From the NCBI RefSeq assembly GCF_947493425.1, contig NZ_CANLRP010000099.1, positions 1 to 32,038 of the forward strand: a stretch of 32,038 bases of DNA, read 5' to 3'. The notes below the pieces were generated by a model, which saw only the letters and a list, made by a program, of their open reading frames with translations, was not told the origin of the DNA and searched no databases. Positions within the stretch are counted from its first letter, which is position 1, and each line of letters opens with the position of its first letter. This document shows positions 16,582-25,194 of this stretch, piece by piece. A program made the translations under genes and the position numbers. Origin of the DNA: an uncultured Microscilla sp. Its GTDB lineage: Bacteria; Bacteroidota; Bacteroidia; Cytophagales; Microscillaceae.

Positions 16582-17655
16582 ATGAAGTTAACTATTCAAA
16601 TGTTCCCCTTATTGGTATTGTGTGTCCTGCTAGGAAAAGCTCATCACTCGAACCTAAATCAAGGTTCAATGGTTTGCCATTCGTTTGCCAAGGTAAACAA
16701 CACAATTGCAAAAAAAAGTATTTGGTTTTCAGATGTTTACAACGAGCAAGATGGTCTCGTAGTAATGGAAGCTGAAAATACTACTTCCGATTTAGGTTTG
16801 TGGATTAAACAAACTACTGTGGCTAACTATCGAGGAAGTGGTCACATTGAGTTTACTGGAAACTCCATATTCAATGGACCTCCAGGTTCTCCACTCACTT
16901 ACAAATTTCGAATAAATACTGCGGGAGAATACCGTTTGATCTTAAGAGCTCATAAGCGCCTTGAAACCGATCGCGATGACTTGAGCAATGATTGTTACGT
17001 GCGAATGGAAGGTGATTATACTGAAAGTACACAAGATAAGAATGCGGCAGCCCTGAATTTCCTTCAAGAAAACCAAAAACTGTTTGGAGGTAAAGAAGAT
17101 AGCTGGGGAACCTGTGAATCACTGCATTTATCTAATGGAGCCTACAAGTCGGCAGTTTACAACTTTAAAGCAGGGGAGACTTATACCTTGATTTTGTCGG
17201 GGCGCTCCAAAAATTTTAATTTAGACCGCATCCTTTTTTTTAATATAGACCAGTATAATATGGGGCAAGACATTCGACAAGAAGTTGGCAATTTTGCCGA
17301 ATCGTCTTATATAGATGGCACTAGCAGTGGAGGAGGCGATACACCCAATAATGGGGGAACCAATACCCCCGCTGGTTTATTTGCACAGGTAAAAGCCAGA
17401 AATATGATTACGCCCAATGGAGATGGCAACAACGATATTTGGCGGATAGACAATGTGTTGGCGGTAGATAACCACGAGGTGATGGTGTTTAACAAGGCTG
17501 GGCAAGTAGTATTTAAAACCACCGATTACTCTATTCCCTGGGATGGAACCCAGCAAGGCAAACCTCTGCCCCAAGGTGTATACTATTACAACTTAGTGCT
17601 TGAGCACCAAGGCGTAAAAGAAAAGAAATCTGGATTTATCACCCTAGTAAGATAA
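16582..17655 (+). CDS. Carbohydrate-binding-like secreted protein with T9SS type B (CHU_C) sorting domain
   Basis: A short signal peptide (about residues 1-20) is followed by a variable region. Residues about 60-225 form a beta-sandwich-like module with the pattern VVMEAEN, YRGSGHIEFTG, YKFRINTAGEYRLILRA and GETYTLILSGRS, which resembles carbohydrate-binding modules such as those of the CBM6/35 type. A Gly/Thr/Asn linker (248-263) leads to the CHU_C-type sorting domain (275-357), with its hallmark ITPNGDGNNDIW and the ending GVYYYNLVL...GFITLVR. The protein should pass through Sec, then T9SS, and be fixed to or released from the surface. It has no obvious catalytic domain. A PorP/SprF gene starts 19 bases downstream, so the two are almost surely one operon. 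The natural ligand is unknown. Confidence 0.88.
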   Translation: MKLTIQMFPLLVLCVLLGKAHHSNLNQGSMVCHSFAKVNNTIAKKSIWFSDVYNEQDGLVVMEAENTTSDLGLWIKQTTVANYRGSGHIEFTGNSIFNGPPGSPLTYKFRINTAGEYRLILRAHKRLETDRDDLSNDCYVRMEGDYTESTQDKNAAALNFLQENQKLFGGKEDSWGTCESLHLSNGAYKSAVYNFKAGETYTLILSGRSKNFNLDRILFFNIDQYNMGQDIRQEVGNFAESSYIDGTSSGGGDTPNNGGTNTPAGLFAQVKARNMITPNGDGNNDIWRIDNVLAVDNHEVMVFNKAGQVVFKTTDYSIPWDGTQQGKPLPQGVYYYNLVLEHQGVKEKKSGFITLVR

Positions 17656-17674
17656 CTCATCGCTCCTTATTATT

Positions 17675-18568
17675 ATGAGACAACTAATGCAAGTATTCTT
17701 ACTACTAGGTGGTATAGCAGTACACACTCTTAGGGCACAGGTAGCTCCAGTTCAAAATCAAGTCTATTTTAACCCTTATGTGTATAATGATGCCTTTCTG
17801 GGGCAAAGCGAAGAAACGCGTTTGTTTGTAGGGGTAAAAAAACAATGGTTGGGAGTACAAAACTCACCATTGGTAGCCACACTTACTTTTGAGAAGCCCC
17901 TCCCGTCGGGTCTTAATATAGGGGTGCGATTGGTCAATGTATCTGAAGGACCGATCAATACTTTATCCAAAAAATTGTCGGCAAGTTACCAGATAGAAAC
18001 TGGTCTGGAGGCTCACTTGAGCTTTGGAATGTCTCTGGGTTTGGCGTTTAGTAGTTTTAACGCCAGCTTGTTGGATGATCCCAACGACCCCGCCATAGCG
18101 GCACAAAATCAAAGTAACTTTCAGTTTGACGGTTCGCTGGGGATTGCCTACCATTGGAAGAATCTTGCGGTAGGGGTGGCAATGCCCAATTTTGCTGCTC
18201 CTCAACCTTTTGTAAATCTCAACAAAAACGACGAGGTTACATTCAGCCCTTGGAACTATTTGATTGCTTCGCTAAGCCTTGATTATGAATTGGATATGGA
18301 TTGGACATTTTCTCCCATGTTTATTTACCATTACCAAAAAGACTTTGCTGGACAGTTTGAAGGAGGAGTGAGGGCACAATATCAAAGCAAATATTATCTA
18401 GGAGGGCTTTATCGGCAAAATGTAGGACTTACTGTTCTAGCAGGTCTTGATCTAAGTGAAAGGTTTGGTTTACATTATTTATACAGTTTTTCCAGTGCTG
18501 CGGCTAATCTCCCCAACGATAGCCATGAATTAGTACTCAGGGTAAGTTTTGGCAAAGGCAAAAAATAA
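17675..18568 (+). CDS. PorP/SprF-family T9SS outer-membrane protein
   Basis: The family is 14-strand beta-barrel proteins needed for export or surface attachment of particular type B sorting-domain cargo. The N-terminus has a signal peptide ending LRAQ (about residue 22). The family signature follows: QNQVYFNPYVYNDAFLG, then WLGVQNSPLVATLTFEKPL, GLNIGVRLVN and the NFQFDGSLGIAYHWKNLAVGVAMPNF region. It ends with the usual barrel strands GLHYLYSFS and HELVLRVSFG. At 297 residues it has the normal length. It lies 19 bases after the CBM-like type B protein, and this cargo-plus-PorP layout is a recurring one in Bacteroidota. It is therefore probably the dedicated partner of its neighbour rather than the core PorP of the machine. 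Confidence 0.92.
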   Translation: MRQLMQVFLLLGGIAVHTLRAQVAPVQNQVYFNPYVYNDAFLGQSEETRLFVGVKKQWLGVQNSPLVATLTFEKPLPSGLNIGVRLVNVSEGPINTLSKKLSASYQIETGLEAHLSFGMSLGLAFSSFNASLLDDPNDPAIAAQNQSNFQFDGSLGIAYHWKNLAVGVAMPNFAAPQPFVNLNKNDEVTFSPWNYLIASLSLDYELDMDWTFSPMFIYHYQKDFAGQFEGGVRAQYQSKYYLGGLYRQNVGLTVLAGLDLSERFGLHYLYSFSSAAANLPNDSHELVLRVSFGKGKK

Positions 18569-18763
18569 GAAATCATTTACTTTTTTTACTAAAAGTAAAA
18601 AGCGACAAGTTTGGGTCTTCTGAGGTAAAACAATAGAGAAGGATATCCGAATGTGTGCTATGAATACAATACATAGTGCACAAGAAGTAGCTTAATCAAC
18701 TGCTAATGTGAGAATTGATCGTCTCACCTTGATACGATAACCGTGTATTTGATATTGGGGGAT

Positions 18764-18791
18764 AAAGTAGGGTAAAATGAACCCCTACTTT
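18764..18791 (-). terminator. Possible terminator of the aminotransferase gene
   Basis: AAAGTAGGGT (18764-18773) pairs with ACCCCTACTTT (18781-18791) with one bulged C. It lies 25 bases after the stop at 18816. The T-run is short, so it may be weak. Confidence 0.5.
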
Positions 18792-18815
18792 ACTCCACCC
18801 GATCATCAAACAAAA

Positions 18816-19907
18816 CTACATACATCGGCTCATTGTTTCAATCAATTGTTCTATTTGAGCCACACTGGTTGCCGGAAAGTTAGCAATGCGTATTTGAGTA
18901 TCTTTATATTTGCCATAGCCACTACCAATGGTCATGTGGTGTTGCCCTACCTTGGCTATAAACTCAGCCGCCGAACCAGGAGTGTTGGCTACAATAACCG
19001 ATGCAGAGCGGTGCTGGCGATTGGTCACAAAAGGAGAAAACCCCTTGAAAACCGTTGGGTTGCTCAAGGCATTGTACAAAAGGTTGGCTTTTACCTCGGT
19101 TTCGTGCCGTATTTGATTGATGCCTTGGTTGAGCATGTCTTCGCTTACTTTACCCAACAGGTAAATGCCCAGCACATTGGGCGTAGGAGGTGTTTGAAAC
19201 TTCTCAAACGATTTCCAAAGGTTTACTAATCGATAATGAGCCCCCGTTACTTGCCCTTTGGCTTCCAGGTTTTTGGCTTTGTCAAGGCAACGCTTGTTTA
19301 CCAGCCAAACCCCTAACCCAGCGGGCATTCCAAATGCTTTTTGTACCGAAAAATAAGCCGCATCTATTTTATTAAAATCCAGCAAAGGCAAAGGTGCTGA
19401 CGAGACCATGTCTACCACTAGTAATTTATCAGGATGTTGGTCTTTGAGAGCATGAATATCATCTACTGGCGTGCTTACCCCTGCACTGGTTTCGTTGTGC
19501 GCCACACAAATCATTTCGGCAGTTGTGGGTATTGCCACTTTGGCCATGTCAAACCCTTCGCCGAAAGGCACTTCGTGTAGGTGGACAGTTTTACCCATGA
19601 GTTGGGCAAAGTCAGCAAAACGCTTAGAAAAAGCCCCGTTTACCAAGTGAAAAGATTCGCTTTCTACACAATTTTGTAGCAGGCGTTCCCATACTTCGGT
19701 AGCCGACCCTGTAAAAAGCACGGCATAATCATCGGGTAGTTTAAAAATTGTTCGGATATTATGGTATGTTTGCTCATAAATGCCCTGAAACACCTTACTC
19801 CGATGCGAAATAGAAGGGATTTGCGTATCTAAAGCGCTTTGCAGGTGGTGTGCCACGGTAGGATATAGGGCAGCGGGTCCGGGAGTAAAAAATGTTTGTT
19901 TGCTCAT
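18816..19907 (-). CDS. Class V aminotransferase, phosphoserine aminotransferase-like
   Basis: This PLP enzyme of fold type I, class V, opens with TFFTPGPAALYP, as in SerC and the alanine-glyoxylate/serine-pyruvate aminotransferases. The PLP aspartate lies in VVDMVSS (D166) and the Schiff-base lysine in SVQKAFGMPAG (K190). A SerC-like arginine-containing start, HRSKVF, follows the glycine-rich lead. At 363 residues it has the normal length. The start at 19907 is chosen because MSKQTFFTPGP is the conserved beginning; the longer reading adds 15 unlikely residues. It probably makes phosphoserine from 3-phosphohydroxypyruvate, but a serine-pyruvate or alanine-glyoxylate role cannot be excluded by eye. 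It is transcribed alone. The serA and serB genes are not in the window. Confidence 0.82.
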   Translation of the reverse strand: MSKQTFFTPGPAALYPTVAHHLQSALDTQIPSISHRSKVFQGIYEQTYHNIRTIFKLPDDYAVLFTGSATEVWERLLQNCVESESFHLVNGAFSKRFADFAQLMGKTVHLHEVPFGEGFDMAKVAIPTTAEMICVAHNETSAGVSTPVDDIHALKDQHPDKLLVVDMVSSAPLPLLDFNKIDAAYFSVQKAFGMPAGLGVWLVNKRCLDKAKNLEAKGQVTGAHYRLVNLWKSFEKFQTPPTPNVLGIYLLGKVSEDMLNQGINQIRHETEVKANLLYNALSNPTVFKGFSPFVTNRQHRSASVIVANTPGSAAEFIAKVGQHHMTIGSGYGKYKDTQIRIANFPATSVAQIEQLIETMSRCM

Positions 19908-20038
19908 GATTCTGATATATCTGAAATAATAATCAATACTGTTGATGAGCACATATTACCATCAACTGTCAGAGCACGAACGTAAGCAAGTGTATTTGAT
20001 AAACCAATAGTAAACTTAAAAATATTTTAATATCATTC

Positions 20039-21544
20039 ATGAAACTATCCAGCAAAAGGCCTTTCATTTTTTCGCTTTTCTTTTGGGTATTTGTGGGTGT
20101 TTTTGTGCTCTTGCAGTTTTTTACCCTTCATACATCCCCCTTGCCCTGGTTCGACGAAACTTTTTTTGCCAGCATTGCCTGGCATTGGGCAAACACCGGA
20201 AAACTGGTGCCACAAGTAGCCATTTTTACCGAAGTAAAGCTTTACGGCCCTATATACTTTTGGCTGACAGGTATCAGTTTTCAGCTGTTTGGTTTTAGCA
20301 TTGCCAGCTTCCGGTTAGTAAATTTGATGGCGGGTGGGGTAGTGGTATGGTTGAGTAGTGGCTTGTTTGGTCAATTGTATCAACATTATTTGCCTCAACA
20401 ACCCAACTGGAGGCTTTGGCAAAAAGGTTGGTGGCTATTATTGCTTACCGACCCCTTGTATTACCTGGTAATGCACGAGGGACGTATGGATTTGTTGGCG
20501 TTAAGCTTTGCCCTGGGTAGCATATATTTGTTGATGCCAGGGTTGCTAAGAGCGCAAACTTTGCCTTGGTACCAGGTAGCAGCCTCAGGACTGATGGTAG
20601 CGCTTGCCTCGTTGACTACCCCAAGGGTAGCTTTTATTTTTGTGCCTCTGACAGTAGCTTTGGTGTGGCAATGGCGCAGGCAATTACCTCTTTTGATGCT
20701 TTGGGGAGGCTGCATTATCGGCCTTTATTCAAGTTGGATTTATGTGGCTTTTGGCAGTTTAACAAGCTTTGTTGATACTTATTTGGGGCAAAATGAAGCG
20801 ATTAAAGATTCTTTGGTGGGTTGGTTTGTTGGTGGGGTGGGTTATGTACCTCGCCATTCCTATGTATTGATTGTCACTGCATTTTTGGCAAGCGTGCTCT
20901 TATTGTGTAAGTATCCACGTCGCTTTTGGGTAGCTCCAATAATGGTAGGGCTAGGTAGCATAGGTTTGTTTTACTGCTTAGTGCGCGATTATGGTCAGTA
21001 TTCGGTATTTATCTTGCCTTTTTATTATTTATTGGTATTTTATAGCCTGAGTCAACTGCCCGCCAGACGCTATCATTTGCAAATGTATCCCTTGGTTTTA
21101 TTGGCAATGTTTAACTTGAGTTATTTTGCTTTAAAAAACCTGCAGGTAGTGGCAAGCCTTCATCAACGTAAACCACAACAAGCCACTCAGTTTGTGCAAA
21201 AGCACATTCCAAAAGGGGCAAGGGTAATTGGCGAACCAATGTATTTTTATGCAGTGTTACAGGCAGGGAGCCACTACCAGTATATGGACTTATATGGTAC
21301 TACTGCTGACCGTGAAGCCCGGCATCGTACCCAATACAAGTATCAGTATTTGATTGTTACAGATCATTTGCAGCAACGAAAACCAGCCATTGTAAAATAT
21401 TACCTTAGCCAAGGCAAGTTTAGGCGGGTAGCACGTCTGGCAATAGCTCCTTCAGCTTTGGGTCGTGAAATTACTCGCTGGGGACTTTTGTCAAGCGTAG
21501 AGCGTGCTGGTTATAACTGTGTAATTTATAGGCGGATTTTCTAG
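20039..21544 (+). CDS. GT-C fold membrane glycosyltransferase (GT39/PMT_2-like)
   Basis: The 501-residue protein is very hydrophobic, with roughly ten to twelve membrane segments, the first at about residues 9-30. The first extracytoplasmic loop has the acidic motif PWFDETFFASIAWHW with D39-E40, the hallmark position of GT-C enzymes that use a polyprenyl-phosphate sugar donor. A second acidic loop, HEGRMDLLAL, sits after the third or fourth helix. The C-terminal 130 residues are a soluble-looking domain outside the membrane (from about residue 380). The family includes ArnT and dolichyl-phosphate mannosyltransferase-like proteins. The acceptor here could be a lipid, glycan or protein, and the sequence does not say. 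The next gene starts 113 bases downstream. Confidence 0.82.
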   Translation: MKLSSKRPFIFSLFFWVFVGVFVLLQFFTLHTSPLPWFDETFFASIAWHWANTGKLVPQVAIFTEVKLYGPIYFWLTGISFQLFGFSIASFRLVNLMAGGVVVWLSSGLFGQLYQHYLPQQPNWRLWQKGWWLLLLTDPLYYLVMHEGRMDLLALSFALGSIYLLMPGLLRAQTLPWYQVAASGLMVALASLTTPRVAFIFVPLTVALVWQWRRQLPLLMLWGGCIIGLYSSWIYVAFGSLTSFVDTYLGQNEAIKDSLVGWFVGGVGYVPRHSYVLIVTAFLASVLLLCKYPRRFWVAPIMVGLGSIGLFYCLVRDYGQYSVFILPFYYLLVFYSLSQLPARRYHLQMYPLVLLAMFNLSYFALKNLQVVASLHQRKPQQATQFVQKHIPKGARVIGEPMYFYAVLQAGSHYQYMDLYGTTADREARHRTQYKYQYLIVTDHLQQRKPAIVKYYLSQGKFRRVARLAIAPSALGREITRWGLLSSVERAGYNCVIYRRIF

Positions 21545-21657
21545 TGCCGACAAAGGGTCGTAAGTATTCATTTTGGTACAGGGGTTTTCTGATGGTGCCC
21601 GCAACATTGTTGCACATTTACTGTTTTAGACATAGACACACAAAATACAATATCTTT

Positions 21658-22248
21658 ATGAACACAACACTTGACAAAGACTTTTGGAGCAACCGTTATC
21701 AGGCACAAGACACAGGTTGGGATGCCGGAAGCATTACTACACCTATCAAAGCTTATGTAGATCAATTAGAGGATAAGCACTTGAAAATACTTGTTCCAGG
21801 AGCAGGCAATAGTCATGAAGCAGAATATTTGCACCAACAGGGCTTTACTAATGTAACTGTGATAGACATTGTGCAAGCCCCATTAGACAACCTCAAGTCA
21901 AGGTCTCCTGATTTTCCAGAAGCTCATTTATTACAAGGAGATTTCTTCGAGCTGGCAGGGCAATACGATTTAATTATTGAGCAAACTTTTTTTTGTGCAC
22001 TTAACCCTAGTTTGCGGGAGAGTTATGTACAAAAAGTGAAATCATTGCTTAAACCTGAAGGTAAATTGGTAGGGGTATTGTTTTGCAACGTATTTTTAGA
22101 CCGTACCGAACCCCCTTTTGGAGCCACCGAACAGCAACATCAAGAGTATTTTCTGCCTCATTTTACTGCCAGGCATTTTGCCCTTTGTTACAACAGCATT
22201 GCACCAAGGCAGGATACAGAGTGGTTTATATGTTTGATTAATGATTGA
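21658..22248 (+). CDS. TPMT-type SAM-dependent methyltransferase
   Basis: The Rossmann-fold methyltransferase belongs to the thiopurine methyltransferase family. The N-terminus reads FWSNRYQAQDTGWDAG, typical for the family. SAM-binding motif I is VPGAGNSHEAEYL (46-58), motif II has the acidic residue in VTVIDI, and DLIIEQTFFCALNP gives motif IV. I chose the ATG at 21658, which gives 196 residues, a usual length. The longer reading that overlaps the previous stop adds 38 basic residues without similarity. The natural substrate is unknown; members methylate thiols, selenium or tellurium compounds, and halides. It may be cotranscribed with the glycosyltransferase, although the two functions do not suggest a link. 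Confidence 0.9.
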   Translation: MNTTLDKDFWSNRYQAQDTGWDAGSITTPIKAYVDQLEDKHLKILVPGAGNSHEAEYLHQQGFTNVTVIDIVQAPLDNLKSRSPDFPEAHLLQGDFFELAGQYDLIIEQTFFCALNPSLRESYVQKVKSLLKPEGKLVGVLFCNVFLDRTEPPFGATEQQHQEYFLPHFTARHFALCYNSIAPRQDTEWFICLIND

Positions 22249-22264
22249 GAAAAGAACAAAATTT

Positions 22265-22306
22265 AAGCGACAAGTAACAAGGTGTTCCACTTGTTGCTTG
22301 CCGCTT
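22265..22306. repeat. Long hairpin between convergent genes
   Basis: The arms at 22265-22284 and 22288-22306 pair over about 19 bp with two imperfect pairs and one bulge, leaving a 3-base loop. It lies 16 bases after the methyltransferase stop and 16 before the nitroreductase stop. No T-run follows on either strand. The arms are built of repeated CAAG/CTTG units, so it may be a palindromic intergenic repeat that also ends transcription. Confidence 0.6.
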
Positions 22307-22321
22307 GTTACTGTTAGCTGA

Positions 22322-22951
22322 CTATATTACCTCAAAAAGCTCGTTGGCTTCTTTTCTTATTTTTGGGGCGTGTTGTGTTTGATCCTCTGCCGATCGGTAC
22401 CCAATGGTAGCCACTACAGTTGCGCTGAGTCCTTGATCAGAAAGCCCTAAAATTTTGTCGTAATCAGCCGGTTCAAAACCCTCCATAGGACAAGCGTCAA
22501 TGTTTAGCTCTGCAGTAGCAGCAAGCAAATTGCCCAAAGCAATGTATGTTTGGCGGGCAGTCCATTCTTGTATTTCCTGGCTTGTTTTTTCGCTAAGTTT
22601 ACCCTTCATAAAGTCTGCATACCCTTTGAGGTCTTCTACTTTCATACCTACTGAAGTAGCTTTACGCTGAAGGTAATCATCTATGTGCGCATCTTGCACT
22701 TCATTGTAGCTACAAAAAACCACCACTTGTGATGCATCAGTAATCTGGGTTTGCCCCCAGGAAGCCCCTTTAAGCTTTTCTCTTACTTCAGCATCTTCAA
22801 TAATGAGCACTTTGTATAATTGTAAGCCGTAAGATGAAGCCGACAAACGTATAGCTTCTTTGATTTTTTCTAAGTGTTCAGCGCTAATTTTTTTGCTGGG
22901 GTCAAACTTTTTGGTGGCATATCGCCACTCTAGGTTTTTTATCAATTCCAT
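22322..22951 (-). CDS. Nitroreductase-family NAD(P)H oxidoreductase (NfsB-like)
   Basis: The flavoprotein family reduces nitro compounds, quinones or flavins with NAD(P)H. The protein starts with LEWRYATKKFDPSKKI, the FMN-phosphate-binding arginine/lysine pattern of the NfsB branch. It continues with IRLSASSYGLQLYKVLII, the ALGNLLAATAELNIDACPMEGF stretch typical of NfsB-like members, and ends ATIGYRSAED...KIRKE. At 209 residues the length is normal. It is transcribed alone with a -7 box about 39 bases upstream. The physiological substrate is unknown, as for most of the family. Confidence 0.92.
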   Translation of the reverse strand: MELIKNLEWRYATKKFDPSKKISAEHLEKIKEAIRLSASSYGLQLYKVLIIEDAEVREKLKGASWGQTQITDASQVVVFCSYNEVQDAHIDDYLQRKATSVGMKVEDLKGYADFMKGKLSEKTSQEIQEWTARQTYIALGNLLAATAELNIDACPMEGFEPADYDKILGLSDQGLSATVVATIGYRSAEDQTQHAPKIRKEANELFEVI

Positions 22952-22989
22952 TAGATAGTGATTATTGTCTTGTGTTTGTTACTTTTTGC

Positions 22990-22997
22990 CAAATCTA
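22990..22997 (-). promoter_or_regulatory. -7 box of the nitroreductase promoter
   Basis: On the minus strand this reads TAGATTTG, an exact TAnnTTTG match. The predicted leader is about 30 bases before the ATG at 22951. Confidence 0.4.
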
Positions 22998-23141
22998 TGG
23001 AACCTTACCTTTACTTTACCTTAATGAAATGTTAATTTCTTGAAAATTGTTGATTACGCAACTAATGTTTGGGTATTTATATGGCTTTGATATAAATAAT
23101 CTAAGAACATATCAGAAAAGAGTCATTGTTTGGTAAATAAG

Positions 23142-23186
23142 CGCCCTCTTTTGGTCCTGACCTGGCATAGAACAAAAGAGGAGGCG
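23142..23186 (-). terminator. Hairpin after the subtilase gene
   Basis: CGCCCTCTTTTG (23142-23153) pairs with CAAAAGAGGAGGCG (23173-23186), with a 2-base bulge and a 19-base loop. It lies 32 bases after the stop at 23218. The following T-run is poor, so the terminator role is probable but not certain. Confidence 0.55.
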
Positions 23187-23217
23187 TTGGCTAGTACTCT
23201 AGTTGATCAATGACAGG

Positions 23218-24921
23218 CTAATTCTTTACCACTTTTGCTGTTTTTGAGTGAGTTTTGGTGTTTATCTTGAGCGTGTATACCCCACTGGCAAGCTTGCCTG
23301 GTTTGCCCCAATTATATTCAATGGGTGCGGTTGCCAAATGCTCATAAGCCACCAGTTTGCCGTTGGCGTCATACAAGTGCATTTGAACACTCTTGCCGCG
23401 ATAGCTTGGTTTAAACACGATGCGCAAAGCTTGAGAGCCATCTAGAGGGTTGGGCGAAAAACTAAAGCTACCATCAGTGGCTTTGGTCAATGCAGTAGGG
23501 TTAGTGGCAATTGCCTGTGCCCGGTTAAAGTTGGGGATGCCATAGCCCAGTAAACTGTCGGGTTTGGCAGCCTGGTTTGCTGAGCGTTGCAGGTAGTCAA
23601 TAATTTGCATGTTGGTAAGCGCTGGATTTGCCTGCCAAAATCCCGCTGCCAGCCCAGTCAGGGTAGGGGCCGAAAATGAAGTACCATTGCCAACAGTAGA
23701 TCCAAATGGGCCCACCATGGTAACGTTGCTTCCCATGGCTGTAATATTCGGCTTTAGCCTGCCGTCAGAGGTGTACCCCTTAGAGCTAAAAGAAGCATAA
23801 GTACCATTCGGATTTACTGCCCCTACAGTCAACACTGAGTCACCATCGGCAGGAGCTCCTATATATTTCCAAGGGTCATTGCCCTCGTTTCCAGCACTGT
23901 TAATTACCAAAATACCTACGGCAGCAGCAAAGTCGGCAGCTTGGGTGATGATGGTGGTATTACCATCCATATTTTGGTAGGTATAGTTCATGCTGGCATC
24001 GTCAAATGTGTTGTAGCCCAACGATGAATTGATAATATCTACGCCTGCACTATCGGCTTTTTCAGCAGCTATCAACCAATTTACTTCCTCTATTCTATAC
24101 TCTGAGCTCACATCTTCGGTACGGTAGAGCCAATAGGTAGCTTCGGGTGCAGTACCTATTATAGTACCCTTTAGGTAAGCCGCCATTGTAGACAATACTT
24201 TGGTACCGTGGCTTCCGGTGCTGTATACATCTTCTTTATTATCTACCAGGTCATAAGTGCCCCCAATTTGTTGATTGCTGAATAAATGTTTAAAAAAGTT
24301 GAGACTGTTTACATTCTGAAAACCAGCATCCATTACTGCTATGGCAATGCCTTTGCCTTTAAAACCTGCCTCGTGCATAGCGTCTGCCCCAATCATTTTT
24401 GCCTGAAAAAGCGAGTTGCCATAGTCAGCTTCCGACTCAATGGTGATGTCCTCGGTAGTACGTTGTTTGCCATTGGCAGCTTTTTTCTGCTTTTTGCGGG
24501 CGGCACGTTGTCGACGTTTTTCTTCTTTTTCTATTTGTCTTTTTTGTCTGCCCTTGTTGAGTACCTGGCTACTTTTTATAAAACTCAGCTTGATTACTTC
24601 AGCCAATGTAGCGTCGCTGGCTTCTATCAACACTGCATTGAGCCAGCGAGAGCTGTACCATACCTTCGCCCCAGCATTTTTTATTTGGGTAATATAATCA
24701 GGGTTTACAGGGAGCTCGCGGGTGGTAATTTTGATACTTTGTTTGTTCCTGCGCTCTATAGAGCGTTTTGAGAGAAAGTCGGCAGGCTTATCAATTGAGT
24801 AAGGAGAGTTGGCTTTATCGGTAAGGTAGATAAAATGTTTTTTAATAACTTGGCTGTAGCCCGACACATTGCCTGCTAACAAAGTAGTTATCAGTAAGAA
24901 TAATAGTCTTTTATGTTGCAT
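23218..24921 (-). CDS. Subtilisin-like (S8) serine protease with T9SS type A sorting domain
   Basis: The secreted protease has a signal peptide (about 1-23), an I9-like propeptide (about 28-120), a polybasic segment (124-154), the S8 catalytic domain (about 165-475) and a type A sorting domain (about 485-567, with FSPNPLDGS near its start and KVVKN at the end). The triad is visible: D198 in AVMDAG, H238 in GSHGTKV and S415 in GTSFSAPT, with the oxyanion N345 in SAGNEG. The polybasic segment holds 18 or more Lys/Arg residues in about 30. It could be where the propeptide is removed. After Sec and T9SS export the enzyme should act at the surface or outside the cell. It has its own downstream hairpin and is preceded, 270 bases upstream, by a lipoprotein gene on the same strand. 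Confidence 0.93.
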   Translation of the reverse strand: MQHKRLLFLLITTLLAGNVSGYSQVIKKHFIYLTDKANSPYSIDKPADFLSKRSIERRNKQSIKITTRELPVNPDYITQIKNAGAKVWYSSRWLNAVLIEASDATLAEVIKLSFIKSSQVLNKGRQKRQIEKEEKRRQRAARKKQKKAANGKQRTTEDITIESEADYGNSLFQAKMIGADAMHEAGFKGKGIAIAVMDAGFQNVNSLNFFKHLFSNQQIGGTYDLVDNKEDVYSTGSHGTKVLSTMAAYLKGTIIGTAPEATYWLYRTEDVSSEYRIEEVNWLIAAEKADSAGVDIINSSLGYNTFDDASMNYTYQNMDGNTTIITQAADFAAAVGILVINSAGNEGNDPWKYIGAPADGDSVLTVGAVNPNGTYASFSSKGYTSDGRLKPNITAMGSNVTMVGPFGSTVGNGTSFSAPTLTGLAAGFWQANPALTNMQIIDYLQRSANQAAKPDSLLGYGIPNFNRAQAIATNPTALTKATDGSFSFSPNPLDGSQALRIVFKPSYRGKSVQMHLYDANGKLVAYEHLATAPIEYNWGKPGKLASGVYTLKINTKTHSKTAKVVKN

Positions 24922-25116
24922 AATATAATGAGAGAGTTGGGTTTTATTTTTTTAATGAGTCTATAGTCGTTATTCAAGAGTTTATTGAGTTGTAGCCCAG
25001 GCATAACAAGTTATGGCAGGTTTTCAGGTCACTACGGCTTCCATCTACCGAATTTATAAAATACTAATAATCAGCATACTATGAAATCGGTAGAAACTGG
25101 TAGAACAGGGTGTAAA

Positions 25117-25141
25117 ACCAAGTACCCAGTTCCTGGAACCT
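25117..25141. repeat. Fragment related to the 14-bp tandem element near 27.28 kb
   Basis: ACCAAGTACCCAG followed by the palindrome GTTCCTGGAAC (25129-25139) lies between the lipoprotein and subtilase genes. The ten bases ACCAAGTACC are the same as at 27281-27290. It may be a degraded copy of that element. Confidence 0.35.
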
Positions 25142-25194
25142 TGTAGGGGCTAACGATTGATTAGTTTCATTTAGGTTAAAACCACTCAACAAAA

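Noticed and set aside
18576..18599. AT-rich inverted repeat TTTACTTTT/AAAAGTAAA after the PorP/SprF gene
   Set aside because: It could be a weak terminator, but the stem has almost no GC and A/T runs alone explain it.
25089..25108. Direct repeat GGTAGAA twice as a possible CRISPR or tandem array
   Set aside because: Only two copies of a 7-base unit 10 bases apart; no array and no cas genes in the window.
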